From assembly GCA_023664325.1 (NCBI GenBank), contig JAMPFS010000001.1:24420-80461 (forward strand): DNA of 56,042 nucleotides, given 5' to 3'. The notes beneath the pieces are model-generated. The model had not been told where the DNA came from. It did not search any database and saw nothing but the letters and a program-made list of their open reading frames with translations. Both the position numbers and the translations under genes were made by a program. Below, piece after piece: positions 48,797 through 56,042 of this stretch. This stretch comes from Clostridium sp. GTDB lineage: Bacteria; Bacillota; Clostridia; Lachnospirales; Lachnospiraceae. Numbering within the stretch: position 1 is the stretch's first letter; each line of letters begins with the position of its first letter.

Positions 48797-50106
48797 TATT
48801 CATCCATAATATCAACATCTTCTCCACGAAGTATCTTATTTATGTTTCTAACTGCACACATTTTTCCACACATCGTACAGGTATCTTCCCGTTCCGGGGT
48901 TGATTCCGCACGATAGCGTCTCGCCTTTTCCTCATCCATAGCCAGAGAAAACTGCTTCTCCCAGTCAAGTTCCCGGCGCGCCCTGCTCATCTCATAATCC
49001 CAGTTCTTTGCTCCCGGCACACCCTTTGCAATATCTGCTGCATGCGCCGCAATTTTTGAGGCAATGATGCCCTCCTTAACATCCTCCACAGTCGGAAGCC
49101 GCAGGTGTTCAGCAGGTGTTACATAGCATAAAAAGGATGCTCCGTAAGTTGCGGCAATTGCGCCACCGATGGCAGCAGTAATGTGATCGTACCCAGGCGC
49201 CACATCCGTAACCAACGGTCCTAACACATAAAATGGCGCTCCCTTACAAATCGTCTGCTCAATCTCCATATTTGCACGAATCTGATGAATCGGCATATGT
49301 CCCGGACCCTCAATCATAACCTGAATATTTTTCTCCCATGCGCGCTGGGCAAGTTCTCCCAAAGTGACCAACTCCTCAATCTGCGAAATATCCCCTGCAT
49401 CCTCAATGCTCCCCGGACGGCAGGCATCACCAAGACTTAACGTCACGTCATACGCATTGCAAATTTCTAAAATTTCATCATAGTACTCATAAAACGGATT
49501 CTCATTTCCGGTAAGTTCCATCCATGCAAAAATGATGGAACCTCCACGGGACACAATATTGGTATGCCGCTTTGCCCTCTTGAACCGCTCCGCTGTCGCC
49601 TTATTGATTCCACAATGAATCGTCATAAAATCCACACCATCCTCAGCATGCATTCGCACCACATCAATCCATTCCTTCGATGTAATTGTTTTCAGCGCAC
49701 GGTTATAATATACAACCGCATCATAAATAGGCACCGTGCCGATTATGGCAGAACACTCCGCAATAAGCTTTGCCCGAAATTTCCCTGTATCTCCAAAGGA
49801 ACTTAAATCCATAATGGACTCTGCGCCTAAACGAATCGCCTCGTTTACCTTTTCCATCTCTATGTCAAGATCCAGGCAGTCCTTAGACGTACCGAGATTG
49901 ACATTGATTTTTGTCTTAAGCATAGAACCGATTCCATAAGGCTTTAAGCATTTATGTTTTTTGTTTGCCGGAATTGCCACTTGCCCCTTCGCCACTAACT
50001 CCCTGATTTCTTCTGCCGCAATTTTCTCATATTCTGCAACTGCCTGCATTTCCTTTGTAATAATGCCCTTTCGCGCGGCATCCATCTGCGTTGTATAGTT
50101 CATCAT
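48796..50106 (-). CDS. thiC: HMP-P synthase (phosphomethylpyrimidine synthase)
   Basis: 436 residues. Radical-SAM enzyme converting aminoimidazole ribotide to HMP-P. Typical blocks: INVNLGTSKDCLDLDIEMEKV, GAESIMDLSSFGDTGKFR, DFMTIHCGINKATAERF, VSRGGSI, SLGDACRPGSIEDAGD, MIEGPGHMPIHQI, YVLGPLVTDVAPGYDHITAAIGG. The C-terminal Fe-S motif is CTMCGKMC (CX2CX3C, one residue shorter than the classical spacing). First gene of the operon, behind a TPP riboswitch. Confidence 0.97.
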   Translation of the reverse strand: MMNYTTQMDAARKGIITKEMQAVAEYEKIAAEEIRELVAKGQVAIPANKKHKCLKPYGIGSMLKTKINVNLGTSKDCLDLDIEMEKVNEAIRLGAESIMDLSSFGDTGKFRAKLIAECSAIIGTVPIYDAVVYYNRALKTITSKEWIDVVRMHAEDGVDFMTIHCGINKATAERFKRAKRHTNIVSRGGSIIFAWMELTGNENPFYEYYDEILEICNAYDVTLSLGDACRPGSIEDAGDISQIEELVTLGELAQRAWEKNIQVMIEGPGHMPIHQIRANMEIEQTICKGAPFYVLGPLVTDVAPGYDHITAAIGGAIAATYGASFLCYVTPAEHLRLPTVEDVKEGIIASKIAAHAADIAKGVPGAKNWDYEMSRARRELDWEKQFSLAMDEEKARRYRAESTPEREDTCTMCGKMCAVRNINKILRGEDVDIMDE

Positions 50107-50202
50107 CTACCTCCCATGCATTCTGGCATTTTCCTATTTTGCCATTTTTCATACCAGCTATTCCGCTGTATCCCCTTCTATTATACTATGTATTTTCTAA
50201 TA

Positions 50203-50234
50203 ATAAAAAAGCTCCCTGCATCCACAGAGAACTT
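50203..50234 (-). terminator. TPP-riboswitch-controlled terminator
   Basis: Minus strand AAGTTCTCTG pairs with CAGGGAGCTT, then TTTTTTATTATT. Lies between the aptamer and thiC. Confidence 0.85.
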
Positions 50235-50281
50235 CCTAAAAAGGCATGACAGCCTATTAATCTTCATACATTTATTCTTGA

Positions 50282-50360
50282 ATCCCTACGTTAGCATTAT
50301 CTACATCAGGTTGTGGGTCGAAGTTGATGACTTCCTCTCAGCCTGCTTCACAAGCTCCCC
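50282..50360 (-). promoter_or_regulatory. TPP (THI-box) riboswitch
   Basis: Minus strand GGGGAGC, GGCTGAGAGGAAG, CGACCC, AACCTGATGTAGATAATGC and CGTAGGGA in the order of the THI element. TPP binding would favour the terminator at 50203-50234 and lower thi operon expression. Confidence 0.95.
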
Positions 50361-50444
50361 ATTCAATATTTAATTCTTTGCCAGTGTAACACAGGAGATT
50401 CAAAAATGCAAGAAAATGTATCGACCCACAAAAAAATGCCTTTC

Positions 50445-50473
50445 TTGTCTCGTCCTCCATAATATGCTATAAT
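50445..50473 (+). promoter_or_regulatory. sigma-70 promoter of the GH13 gene
   Basis: -35 TTGTCT, 17-bp spacer, -10 TATAAT, about 120 bp before the start codon. Leader contains a GCCTGTTTACAGGC hairpin. Confidence 0.75.
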
Positions 50474-50595
50474 AATCCCTGCAAGCAAAACAATGTCGTG
50501 CCTGTTTACAGGCAAAGATAGCACAAGCACGCAGTGCGAGCAATTCTCGAGCAATTGCACTGCACAAAATACAAACACTTAAGGAGGATTCCAAC

Positions 50596-52377
50596 ATGGC
50601 TTGGTATGACGAGGCAGTATTTTATCACATTTACCCATTAGGGCTTACCGGTGCGCCAACAAATAATTCTTATGGCGAAGTAGAACATCGTTTAAACACA
50701 TTAACTCCCTGGATATCACACATTCAGGAGATTGGCTGTAATGCACTTTACATTGGACCACTTTTTGAATCAGTAGGACACGGTTATGAAACAACCGATT
50801 ATAAAAAGTTAGACAGCCGTCTTGGCGACAATGAAGATTTAACCAACTTTGTTGCCGAATGTCACAAACAGGGGATTAAGGTTATCTTAGACGGTGTATT
50901 TAACCATACCGGACGTGATTTCTTTGCATTTAAAGATATACAGCAAAACAGGGAAAATTCCCAGTACAAAGACTGGTACTGCAATGTGAACTTTTATGGC
51001 AATACTGAATACAATGATGGTTTTTCATATGACAACTGGGGTGGCTATAACCTGCTCGTCAAGTTAAACCAGCATAACCCTGACGTCCGCAATTATATCT
51101 GTGATGTCATCCGTTTCTGGGTCAGCGAATTTGATATTGACGGCATCCGCCTGGATGCAGCAGACGTATTAGATTTCAATTATATGCAGGCTCTTCGCCA
51201 GGTTGCCAATGAGGTCAAACCGGATTTCTGGCTAATGGGGGAGGTAATCCACGGCGACTACAGCCGTTGGGTAAATGCGGGAACTCTCCACTCTGTGACG
51301 AATTATCAATTGCACAAGGCGCTGTATTCCGGGCATAACGACCACAATTATTTTGAAATTGCACATACCGTTAAACGTCTTTACGAAATGGGAGGCAATC
51401 AACCGAATGGATTTAAGCTCTACAATTTTGTGGACAATCATGACGTGGAACGTATCTATACAAAACTTAATAACAAAGCACATTTTACGCCGGTTCACAT
51501 ATTAGAATATACTTTGCCGGGAGTTCCATCCATTTACTACGGTTCAGAATTTGGCATTGAAGGACACAAGGAAAAATTCTCAGATGCCTCTCTTCGTCCG
51601 GCGCTGAATTTAAATGACTATAAGGATGCATTAAAAGATAATTCCTGTACCCGTCTGGTTGCTGCTCTTGGCAAGACACGTCAGAACTGTAAAGCGCTTT
51701 CTTATGGTGATTATAAAGAACTGCTTTTAACAAACCGCCAGTATGCATTTTCCCGAAATTATAACGGCGAATCGGTTGTTGTTACGCTCAATAATGATGA
51801 CAGTGATTATACCATGACACTTCCGGCTGGCAGTGCAGCAGAATATATCGGCGCTCTTTCCGGTGAAAAGGTCTCCGTAAATAACGGTAATATCTGTGTC
51901 AATGTCAAGGCAAATTCCGGGGAAATCTGGCTGCCGGCAGCCGATGGCAATACCTATGTACCAGACATCACCCCAATAGAAACAGCTGCCACTGACACGG
52001 TAACAACCACAGAAACTTCCAACGAAGCTGCTGACGCTGACACAGTAACAGCCACAGAAACTTCCAATGAAGCTGCTCCTGAAGCGCAAGATAGCACCCC
52101 TGTTGCCAAGCCGCCATTAACGGAAGATGTTTCCTCCTCAGCCAATACTGCTGCACAGGAAAAACCAGCATCTGTTGCGCAAAAAAATACTTCCACAGAA
52201 AGCGGTTTATTTGATGCTGAACAGCTCGCCTATGAGAAAGGCAGGATTGCAGGGCTTCAGGAAGCCATACTTGCCATCATGGAAAAAAACGGATCTGTCA
52301 CAGATCAGATGCGCAAGGATGTCACAGACAATGTCTATCATGACTCCTTAATCAACTGGGTAAAGAGTTTTCATTAA
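50596..52377 (+). CDS. GH13 alpha-glucan-active enzyme with helical C-terminal tail
   Basis: 593 residues; GGAGGA precedes ATG. No signal peptide, so intracellular. GH13 regions: I GIKVILDGVFNHTG, II DIDGIRLDAADVL (nucleophile Asp), III FWLMGEVIHGDY (acid Glu), IV YNFVDNHDVERI (stabilising Asp). Cyclomaltodextrinase/neopullulanase-like; the exact substrate is uncertain. After the barrel and a beta domain, a Thr/Glu/Ala/Asn linker with two copies of TETSNEAA leads to a final helix (AYEKGRIAGLQEAILAIMEKNG). Confidence 0.88.
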   Translation: MAWYDEAVFYHIYPLGLTGAPTNNSYGEVEHRLNTLTPWISHIQEIGCNALYIGPLFESVGHGYETTDYKKLDSRLGDNEDLTNFVAECHKQGIKVILDGVFNHTGRDFFAFKDIQQNRENSQYKDWYCNVNFYGNTEYNDGFSYDNWGGYNLLVKLNQHNPDVRNYICDVIRFWVSEFDIDGIRLDAADVLDFNYMQALRQVANEVKPDFWLMGEVIHGDYSRWVNAGTLHSVTNYQLHKALYSGHNDHNYFEIAHTVKRLYEMGGNQPNGFKLYNFVDNHDVERIYTKLNNKAHFTPVHILEYTLPGVPSIYYGSEFGIEGHKEKFSDASLRPALNLNDYKDALKDNSCTRLVAALGKTRQNCKALSYGDYKELLLTNRQYAFSRNYNGESVVVTLNNDDSDYTMTLPAGSAAEYIGALSGEKVSVNNGNICVNVKANSGEIWLPAADGNTYVPDITPIETAATDTVTTTETSNEAADADTVTATETSNEAAPEAQDSTPVAKPPLTEDVSSSANTAAQEKPASVAQKNTSTESGLFDAEQLAYEKGRIAGLQEAILAIMEKNGSVTDQMRKDVTDNVYHDSLINWVKSFH

Positions 52378-52413
52378 AACCTGATTGCACTTCAAAATAT
52401 AACAAATCCATAC

Positions 52414-52500
52414 TGCCACATGGTATCATATACGCTTACTGAAATCCATGTAAGCATATACGTTTCTGCTGCTTGAATGAAGCGCAATCCATGTGGCAGA
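52414..52500. repeat. nested inverted repeats after the GH13 gene
   Basis: Outer arms CTGCCACATGG (52414) and CCATGTGGCAG (52490); inner arms TATACGCTTAC and GTAAGCATATA around a short centre. It could form a cruciform or a structured RNA. No T-run directly follows, so it is not a normal terminator. Confidence 0.6.
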
Positions 52501-52571
52501 TACATGATATTCTATCAATGATACAGCACACTAGTCTCTGGATACATGCTTTTTCACGTCACATCATACTG

Positions 52572-53246
52572 TCAGGAAATCACTGCATTCTGCCTTCTGT
52601 AGGTATCATTGTCCTTCCGGTTTAGTTCCGCCTCCGTCCGGGATAATTCCTTTTGCAGATCCTTTTCTTCATTGCCGGAAGCTGCTGTTATCTGCTGTTC
52701 CAACTGCTGCTTTTGCTTCTTTAATTTTTCGATTTCCCTGTCAACTGTATCCGTATTCACCGTGGTTTCTTCCGCATCAGCTCTCTGGTGCGCCGGCTTT
52801 TCTTTGAACTGCTCCACTTCTTTATCTTTTTGAGGGCTGCCCGCTCTTACGCCTGACTCTCCATCCCTTTCTGCGCCACTGGATTTTTTCGGATCGTCAT
52901 ACACCACTTTGGGATTGCCGTTTTCATCCCGTTCCATATGATACAGCCCGCTTGGTCTGCTATCGGCTTTCTCACTGCTGATATACTCGTCCTTTGGAAT
53001 CGGCATGCTCTCACCTTCTAATTCCACTTTTTCCCTGGCTGCCTTAGCATCTTCCTCCATGCCTCTTTCAACCTCTGCCTGATACTCCTTTGCCTTGTCT
53101 GCAAATTCACCGACATATCCCATCGCCCTCTCCATTGCTGCCGTATCGTCTTTTTGTCTCGCTTCTTTGTAAATGCGCATAGGCGTATCCAACAGGTTCA
53201 TATTTGTCCTTGCGCCTACAAGTCCTTCCATTACCTTTACATTCAT
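52572..53246 (-). CDS. coiled-coil hypothetical protein
   Basis: 224 residues. MNVKVMEGLVGARTNMNLLDTPMRIYKEARQKDD at the start, a charged linker (PSGLYHMERDENGNPKVVYDDPKK) and a clear coiled coil near the C-terminus (DREIEKLKKQKQQLEQQI, LQKELSRTEAELNRK). No signal peptide. The gene is separated from the Agr-like pair by about 300 bp of repeat DNA. Function unknown. Confidence 0.7.
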   Translation of the reverse strand: MNVKVMEGLVGARTNMNLLDTPMRIYKEARQKDDTAAMERAMGYVGEFADKAKEYQAEVERGMEEDAKAAREKVELEGESMPIPKDEYISSEKADSRPSGLYHMERDENGNPKVVYDDPKKSSGAERDGESGVRAGSPQKDKEVEQFKEKPAHQRADAEETTVNTDTVDREIEKLKKQKQQLEQQITAASGNEEKDLQKELSRTEAELNRKDNDTYRRQNAVIS

Positions 53247-53291
53247 AACATCACTCTCCTGTCAACCGTGTTTCCTTCTCTTATTCTTTCC

Positions 53292-53502
53292 AGGCAATTG
53301 TGAAACTACCAATTTCCAAAACCCAGTTGTGTAATATAGGCAATATTGCCAACAGGGGATTGGGGAGCCGTCGGTACTTAGGTGCCGTACTTTGGCACCT
53401 TATGTACCGCTACGAGCGACACATAGCGCAAGCGCCCCTGTGGTGATTTGTCTATATTACACAACGGAAGTCTCGGAAAACTTACATTTCACAATCGCCT
53501 AC
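53292..53502. repeat. dispersed repeat, copy 3 (long form with internal hairpin)
   Basis: Outer inverted arms AGGCAATTGTGAAAC and GTTGTGTAATATA against AGGCGATTGTGAAAT and GTTGTGTAATATA on the other strand. The middle holds a stem CGGTAC/GTACCG with AGGTGCC/GGCACCT inside, then CAGGGG/CCCCTG. This is the whole of the 53247-53545 gap apart from short flanks. Confidence 0.7.
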
Positions 53503-53545
53503 TTGTTCTTTCGACAGCATAAATACACGGCATTAGATTCCTGTT

Positions 53546-54922
53546 TCAAACAGCCCGTTTGATGTCATGTGCGGCTTCCTTTAACGGTATCAATATGGAG
53601 ATTACAAAAATGCCGTCTTCGGTTTCTGTATGTATGACTCCGTTATACTTATGCACCACATCCCCCACATTCAGCAGGCCAATTCCATGCCCGTTTGCAT
53701 TTTCTTTCGCTGTAAATCCTTCCCTGCATGTTTCTGTCCGGTTCATACTGTTTTTTACCTCAAGCAGAAAACATTTTTTGACAGTTTGCGCCTGAATACG
53801 GATAAATCTGCTCTCACCGGACGGCTGCCGCCCACACGCTTCCAGTGCATTATCCAGTATATTCCCAAACAGCACACACAGGTCAAACTCGTTGATGCCG
53901 CATGCTTTCGGCATCCGTATGTCACATTCCCAACTGACTGCTTCCTGTTTGGCCCATTTCCGTTTCTGGTACAGGAGGGCATCCACAGCCCTGTTCCCTG
54001 TCGTATCTGCGAAAGCCTCCAGACTGTTTTCTTCTAACTGTTTCAGATATTCACCCAGCTTCTCCCATTCCTGACTGCCAAACAGCCCTGACAGGGCAAT
54101 AATATGATTTTTCATGTCATGCCGTAACCGCTCTGACTGGCTATACTGCTCTGTCAGCATTTGATAAACCGCAATCTGCGAATGGTACCGGCTGCTTTTT
54201 TCCTGTTCCAGATAAATCCGGTTCATCCCAAACACATAAAACCCTGTTGCAGCCATAGACAGGAGCGCCAAAACCAGAAATTCAATATGGCTGAAAATCT
54301 GGTCATAATAAAGCCCCATATTTCCACCGCTCCTGACCATAATGCCATTGCTCGCACCCCAGCCTGCCACATCGAACACTGCAATCAGCATAAGCAGTGG
54401 AACAGCCAGTATGACATACCATTTTCCCCGTTTTCCGCAAAAGACAGGCTCAAGATGCTTCGACATCCATGATACAGCAAAGAATACAAAACAACAGTCC
54501 ACACAGCCAATCAGTCCGATTTCCCATTCGGCTAAAAATGGTTCCGGAATCTTCCCGACCGTATGCCGGAAAAACAATACCAGGCAGGATAAAGAAGCAT
54601 CACAGAAATTCACGGACAGCCTCATTGCCGTCACCAACACCGAAGCAGCCAGAATCCGTTTCTCCCTGTCGGATTGAAATAACAACACCAATGCCACAAA
54701 AAACACAACGCCCGGTACCGCGGAAAAAAGGCAGGAAAAAAAATACCGCCTGTCTGCAATATTCCAAAGCAGCCACGCGCTAAACGAGAGAACTACAAAC
54801 AGAATTTCATTTTTCTTTGAGACACCTAAATATTTTTTGCAGAATTTGCCTGCCGCACATATATATCCCAAATAAAATGGCGCTATGAGGAAAAGGTCGA
54901 TATTGTCTAAAACCGGTTTCAT
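53546..54922 (-). CDS. AgrC-like sensor histidine kinase
   Basis: 458 residues. About six membrane segments over the first ~210 residues, then a helix and the kinase core: the phospho-acceptor in ERLRHDMKNHIIALSG (RHDxxNH), N-box DLCVLFGNILDNALEAC, G-box GHGIGLLNVGDVVHKYNG. This is the HPK10 (Agr/Com) type that responds to peptide signals. No agrD or agrB lies in the window, so the ligand is unknown. ATG overlaps the regulator stop by 4 nt. Confidence 0.9.
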   Translation of the reverse strand: MKPVLDNIDLFLIAPFYLGYICAAGKFCKKYLGVSKKNEILFVVLSFSAWLLWNIADRRYFFSCLFSAVPGVVFFVALVLLFQSDREKRILAASVLVTAMRLSVNFCDASLSCLVLFFRHTVGKIPEPFLAEWEIGLIGCVDCCFVFFAVSWMSKHLEPVFCGKRGKWYVILAVPLLMLIAVFDVAGWGASNGIMVRSGGNMGLYYDQIFSHIEFLVLALLSMAATGFYVFGMNRIYLEQEKSSRYHSQIAVYQMLTEQYSQSERLRHDMKNHIIALSGLFGSQEWEKLGEYLKQLEENSLEAFADTTGNRAVDALLYQKRKWAKQEAVSWECDIRMPKACGINEFDLCVLFGNILDNALEACGRQPSGESRFIRIQAQTVKKCFLLEVKNSMNRTETCREGFTAKENANGHGIGLLNVGDVVHKYNGVIHTETEDGIFVISILIPLKEAAHDIKRAV

Positions 54923-55635
54923 AAAATCCCCCCATTTTCCCGCATAGCCTTAAGCACCTCCTGACAGAACTCCTCATATCTTCTTTTCGCAATCACGATT
55001 GTTTCCCCATTTTCTAAGATTACTTCCTGCCTGTTATACCCGTCAACATATTTCAGATTGACAAGATAGCTTTTATGGCACCGGAAAAAGCCTTTGTCCC
55101 GCAGCTTGTCCTCCAATGCCCCGATCCGTTCATAATAGGTAAAAATACCTTCCGTGCCATGTACATCAACCGTTCTTCCTTTTATCTCGAAATAATAGAT
55201 ATCATCAAGAAATAATTTCTTTTTCTGCCGTTCCCTGCTGACAATGATAAATTCCTGTGCGTGGCTTTCGGTCTTGCGGACCGCTTTTTGCAGCACCCTT
55301 TTCAGTTTCCCGTCATCCACAGGCTTTAGCATGTACCAAAAAGCCTCCACATCATACGCTTCAAACACGTATTTCCTGCTCGAAGACACAAAAATAAGCA
55401 TCTTGTCCGATGCCCTTTCACGGAAAATCTGCGCTGTTTTCATCCCGTCTAATCCATCCATAATAATATCAAGGAAAACAATGTCAAAGCTTTCCAATGC
55501 CTGCAACAGTTCCTTTCCATGAAAGAACGTACGGACAATACACGGGATTTTCATTTCTTCCAAAATGTCTTTGATTTTCCTTGCCATATTGGCGCACTCT
55601 ATGGCTTCATCATCACATACTGCTATGGACAGCAT
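54919..55635 (-). CDS. LytTR-family response regulator (AgrA-like)
   Basis: 238 residues from ATG 55635 (GGCAGGTG 6 nt upstream; a GTG 9 nt earlier is possible). Receiver: LSIAVCDDEAIECANM, phospho-acceptor in FDIVFLDIIMDGLDGMK, FVSSSRKYVFEAYDVEAFWYMLKPVD. LytTR domain: DIYYFEIKGRTVDVHG, RCHKSYLVNLKYVDGYNRQEVILENGE, IVIAKRRYEEF. Such regulators bind direct repeats near promoters. Overlaps the sensor gene. Confidence 0.93.
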   Translation of the reverse strand: MLSIAVCDDEAIECANMARKIKDILEEMKIPCIVRTFFHGKELLQALESFDIVFLDIIMDGLDGMKTAQIFRERASDKMLIFVSSSRKYVFEAYDVEAFWYMLKPVDDGKLKRVLQKAVRKTESHAQEFIIVSRERQKKKLFLDDIYYFEIKGRTVDVHGTEGIFTYYERIGALEDKLRDKGFFRCHKSYLVNLKYVDGYNRQEVILENGETIVIAKRRYEEFCQEVLKAMRENGGIL

Positions 55636-55667
55636 TCCAATCACCTGCCTTATGTAGTATAATAGCT

Positions 55668-55738
55668 ATGAGCAAAACGTAAGTTTTCGCAACTGTCCGT
55701 TGTGCAACTGGTTTTTGGAAATAGTGAGTTTTGCTCAT
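55668..55738. repeat. palindromic dispersed repeat, copy 4
   Basis: ATGAGCAAAAC and GTTTTGCTCAT as ends, with GTAAGTTTTCGCAACTGTCC and TTGTGCAACTGGTTTTTGG inside. The end words match copy 1, and the inner halves match copies 2 and 3. It lies in the promoter region of the response regulator. Confidence 0.75.
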
Positions 55739-55784
55739 GACTATGGTATAACATATATATCGACACAAGCACAGGCAAAGTTTT

Positions 55785-55799
55785 GTTCATGACATGAAC
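55785..55799. promoter_or_regulatory. operator-like palindrome
   Basis: GTTCATG-A-CATGAAC, in the gap between the response regulator and the rightward small ORF. Divergent position fits an operator; binder unknown. Confidence 0.35.
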
Positions 55800-55815
55800 G
55801 GGGGGGTTGGGTGTC

Positions 55816-56016
55816 ATGACCGTATGGGGGGCTGTCTTTGCATTCAACGCAATTTTCTTTTTAATTTTAAGTTCAGATTTGCCGAATGAATACGCAAATT
55901 CAAACTATACGCATAGACTAAAGGGTGCAAGTAATGATAAAATATACCTGTATGACATTATGGAAATTAAAAAAGAAACGGGCAACCTTTTCCAGTCAGA
56001 TGACCTTACTCAGTAA
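55816..56016 (+). CDS. possible small membrane/secreted peptide gene
   Basis: 66 residues from ATG 55816: MTVWGAVFAFNAIFFLILSS and a polar C-terminal part. GGGGGG upstream is only a rough ribosome binding site. The hydrophobic N-terminus looks like a signal anchor. It diverges from the Agr-like operon. I cannot tell whether it is a real gene. Confidence 0.3.
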   Translation: MTVWGAVFAFNAIFFLILSSDLPNEYANSNYTHRLKGASNDKIYLYDIMEIKKETGNLFQSDDLTQ

Positions 56017-56042
56017 AAGAACCCATTTCTCTTTGCCTTTAT

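Noticed and set aside
53559..54783. Several rightward frames of 60-135 codons in this stretch
   Set aside because: All lie antisense to the AgrC-like kinase gene and lack binding sites.

Overview
The window looks like the chromosome of a low-GC Firmicute of the class Clostridia, most likely Lachnospiraceae. The codon use, the thiamine operon, the AgrC/AgrA-like pair, the small holin-like toxin and the YbjQ, TPR and SprA-like proteins all fit. A mobile element of about 36 kb is inserted in it. The lineage is inferred from gene content; I could not run a search.

Left chromosomal arm (1-9455). A leftward gene full of Ala/Glu/Arg helix repeats runs off the edge. It is followed by a TPR/acidic-repeat protein, a YbjQ-plus-zinc-ribbon protein, folA and thyA, a small membrane protein, an HEQEH (SprA-like) protein, a YbaK-type editing domain protein and a low-molecular-weight tyrosine phosphatase.

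Mobile element (about 9500-45450). A Tn916-type integrase of 405 residues with its excisionase marks the left end. Inside are two segregation systems (a dam-parA-parB operon and a ParM-like actin), the BrnT/BrnA toxin-antitoxin pair, a complete tmRNA gene, a PcfJ-like protein, a MATE-type transporter, a recombination/replication set (RecG-like, UvrD-like and RecJ-like proteins and topoisomerase III), a YaiI-like protein, a secreted Big2-like protein and many small proteins of unknown function. The right end carries a convergent type I toxin-antitoxin locus. There is no relaxase, coupling protein, VirB4 or replication initiator. Many transcription units share one layout: a hairpin terminator of the preceding unit, then a conserved 14-nt motif (roughly YHATTTTAHNAWTG, where Y=C/T, H=A/C/T, W=A/T), 16-23 nt, then a strong ribosome binding site. 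I regard this motif and the element-borne tmRNA with its odd tag as the most interesting signals.

Right chromosomal arm (45485-56042). tRNA-Gly(CCC) is followed by a leftward thiamine operon thiC-thiM-thiE-HAD-thiD behind a TPP riboswitch and terminator. Next come a rightward intracellular GH13 enzyme with its own sigma-70 promoter, a coiled-coil protein and an AgrC/AgrA-like sensor-regulator pair. Palindromic dispersed repeats of one family sit in four chromosomal intergenic gaps (8855, 48748, 53292, 55668), and I saw none in the element.
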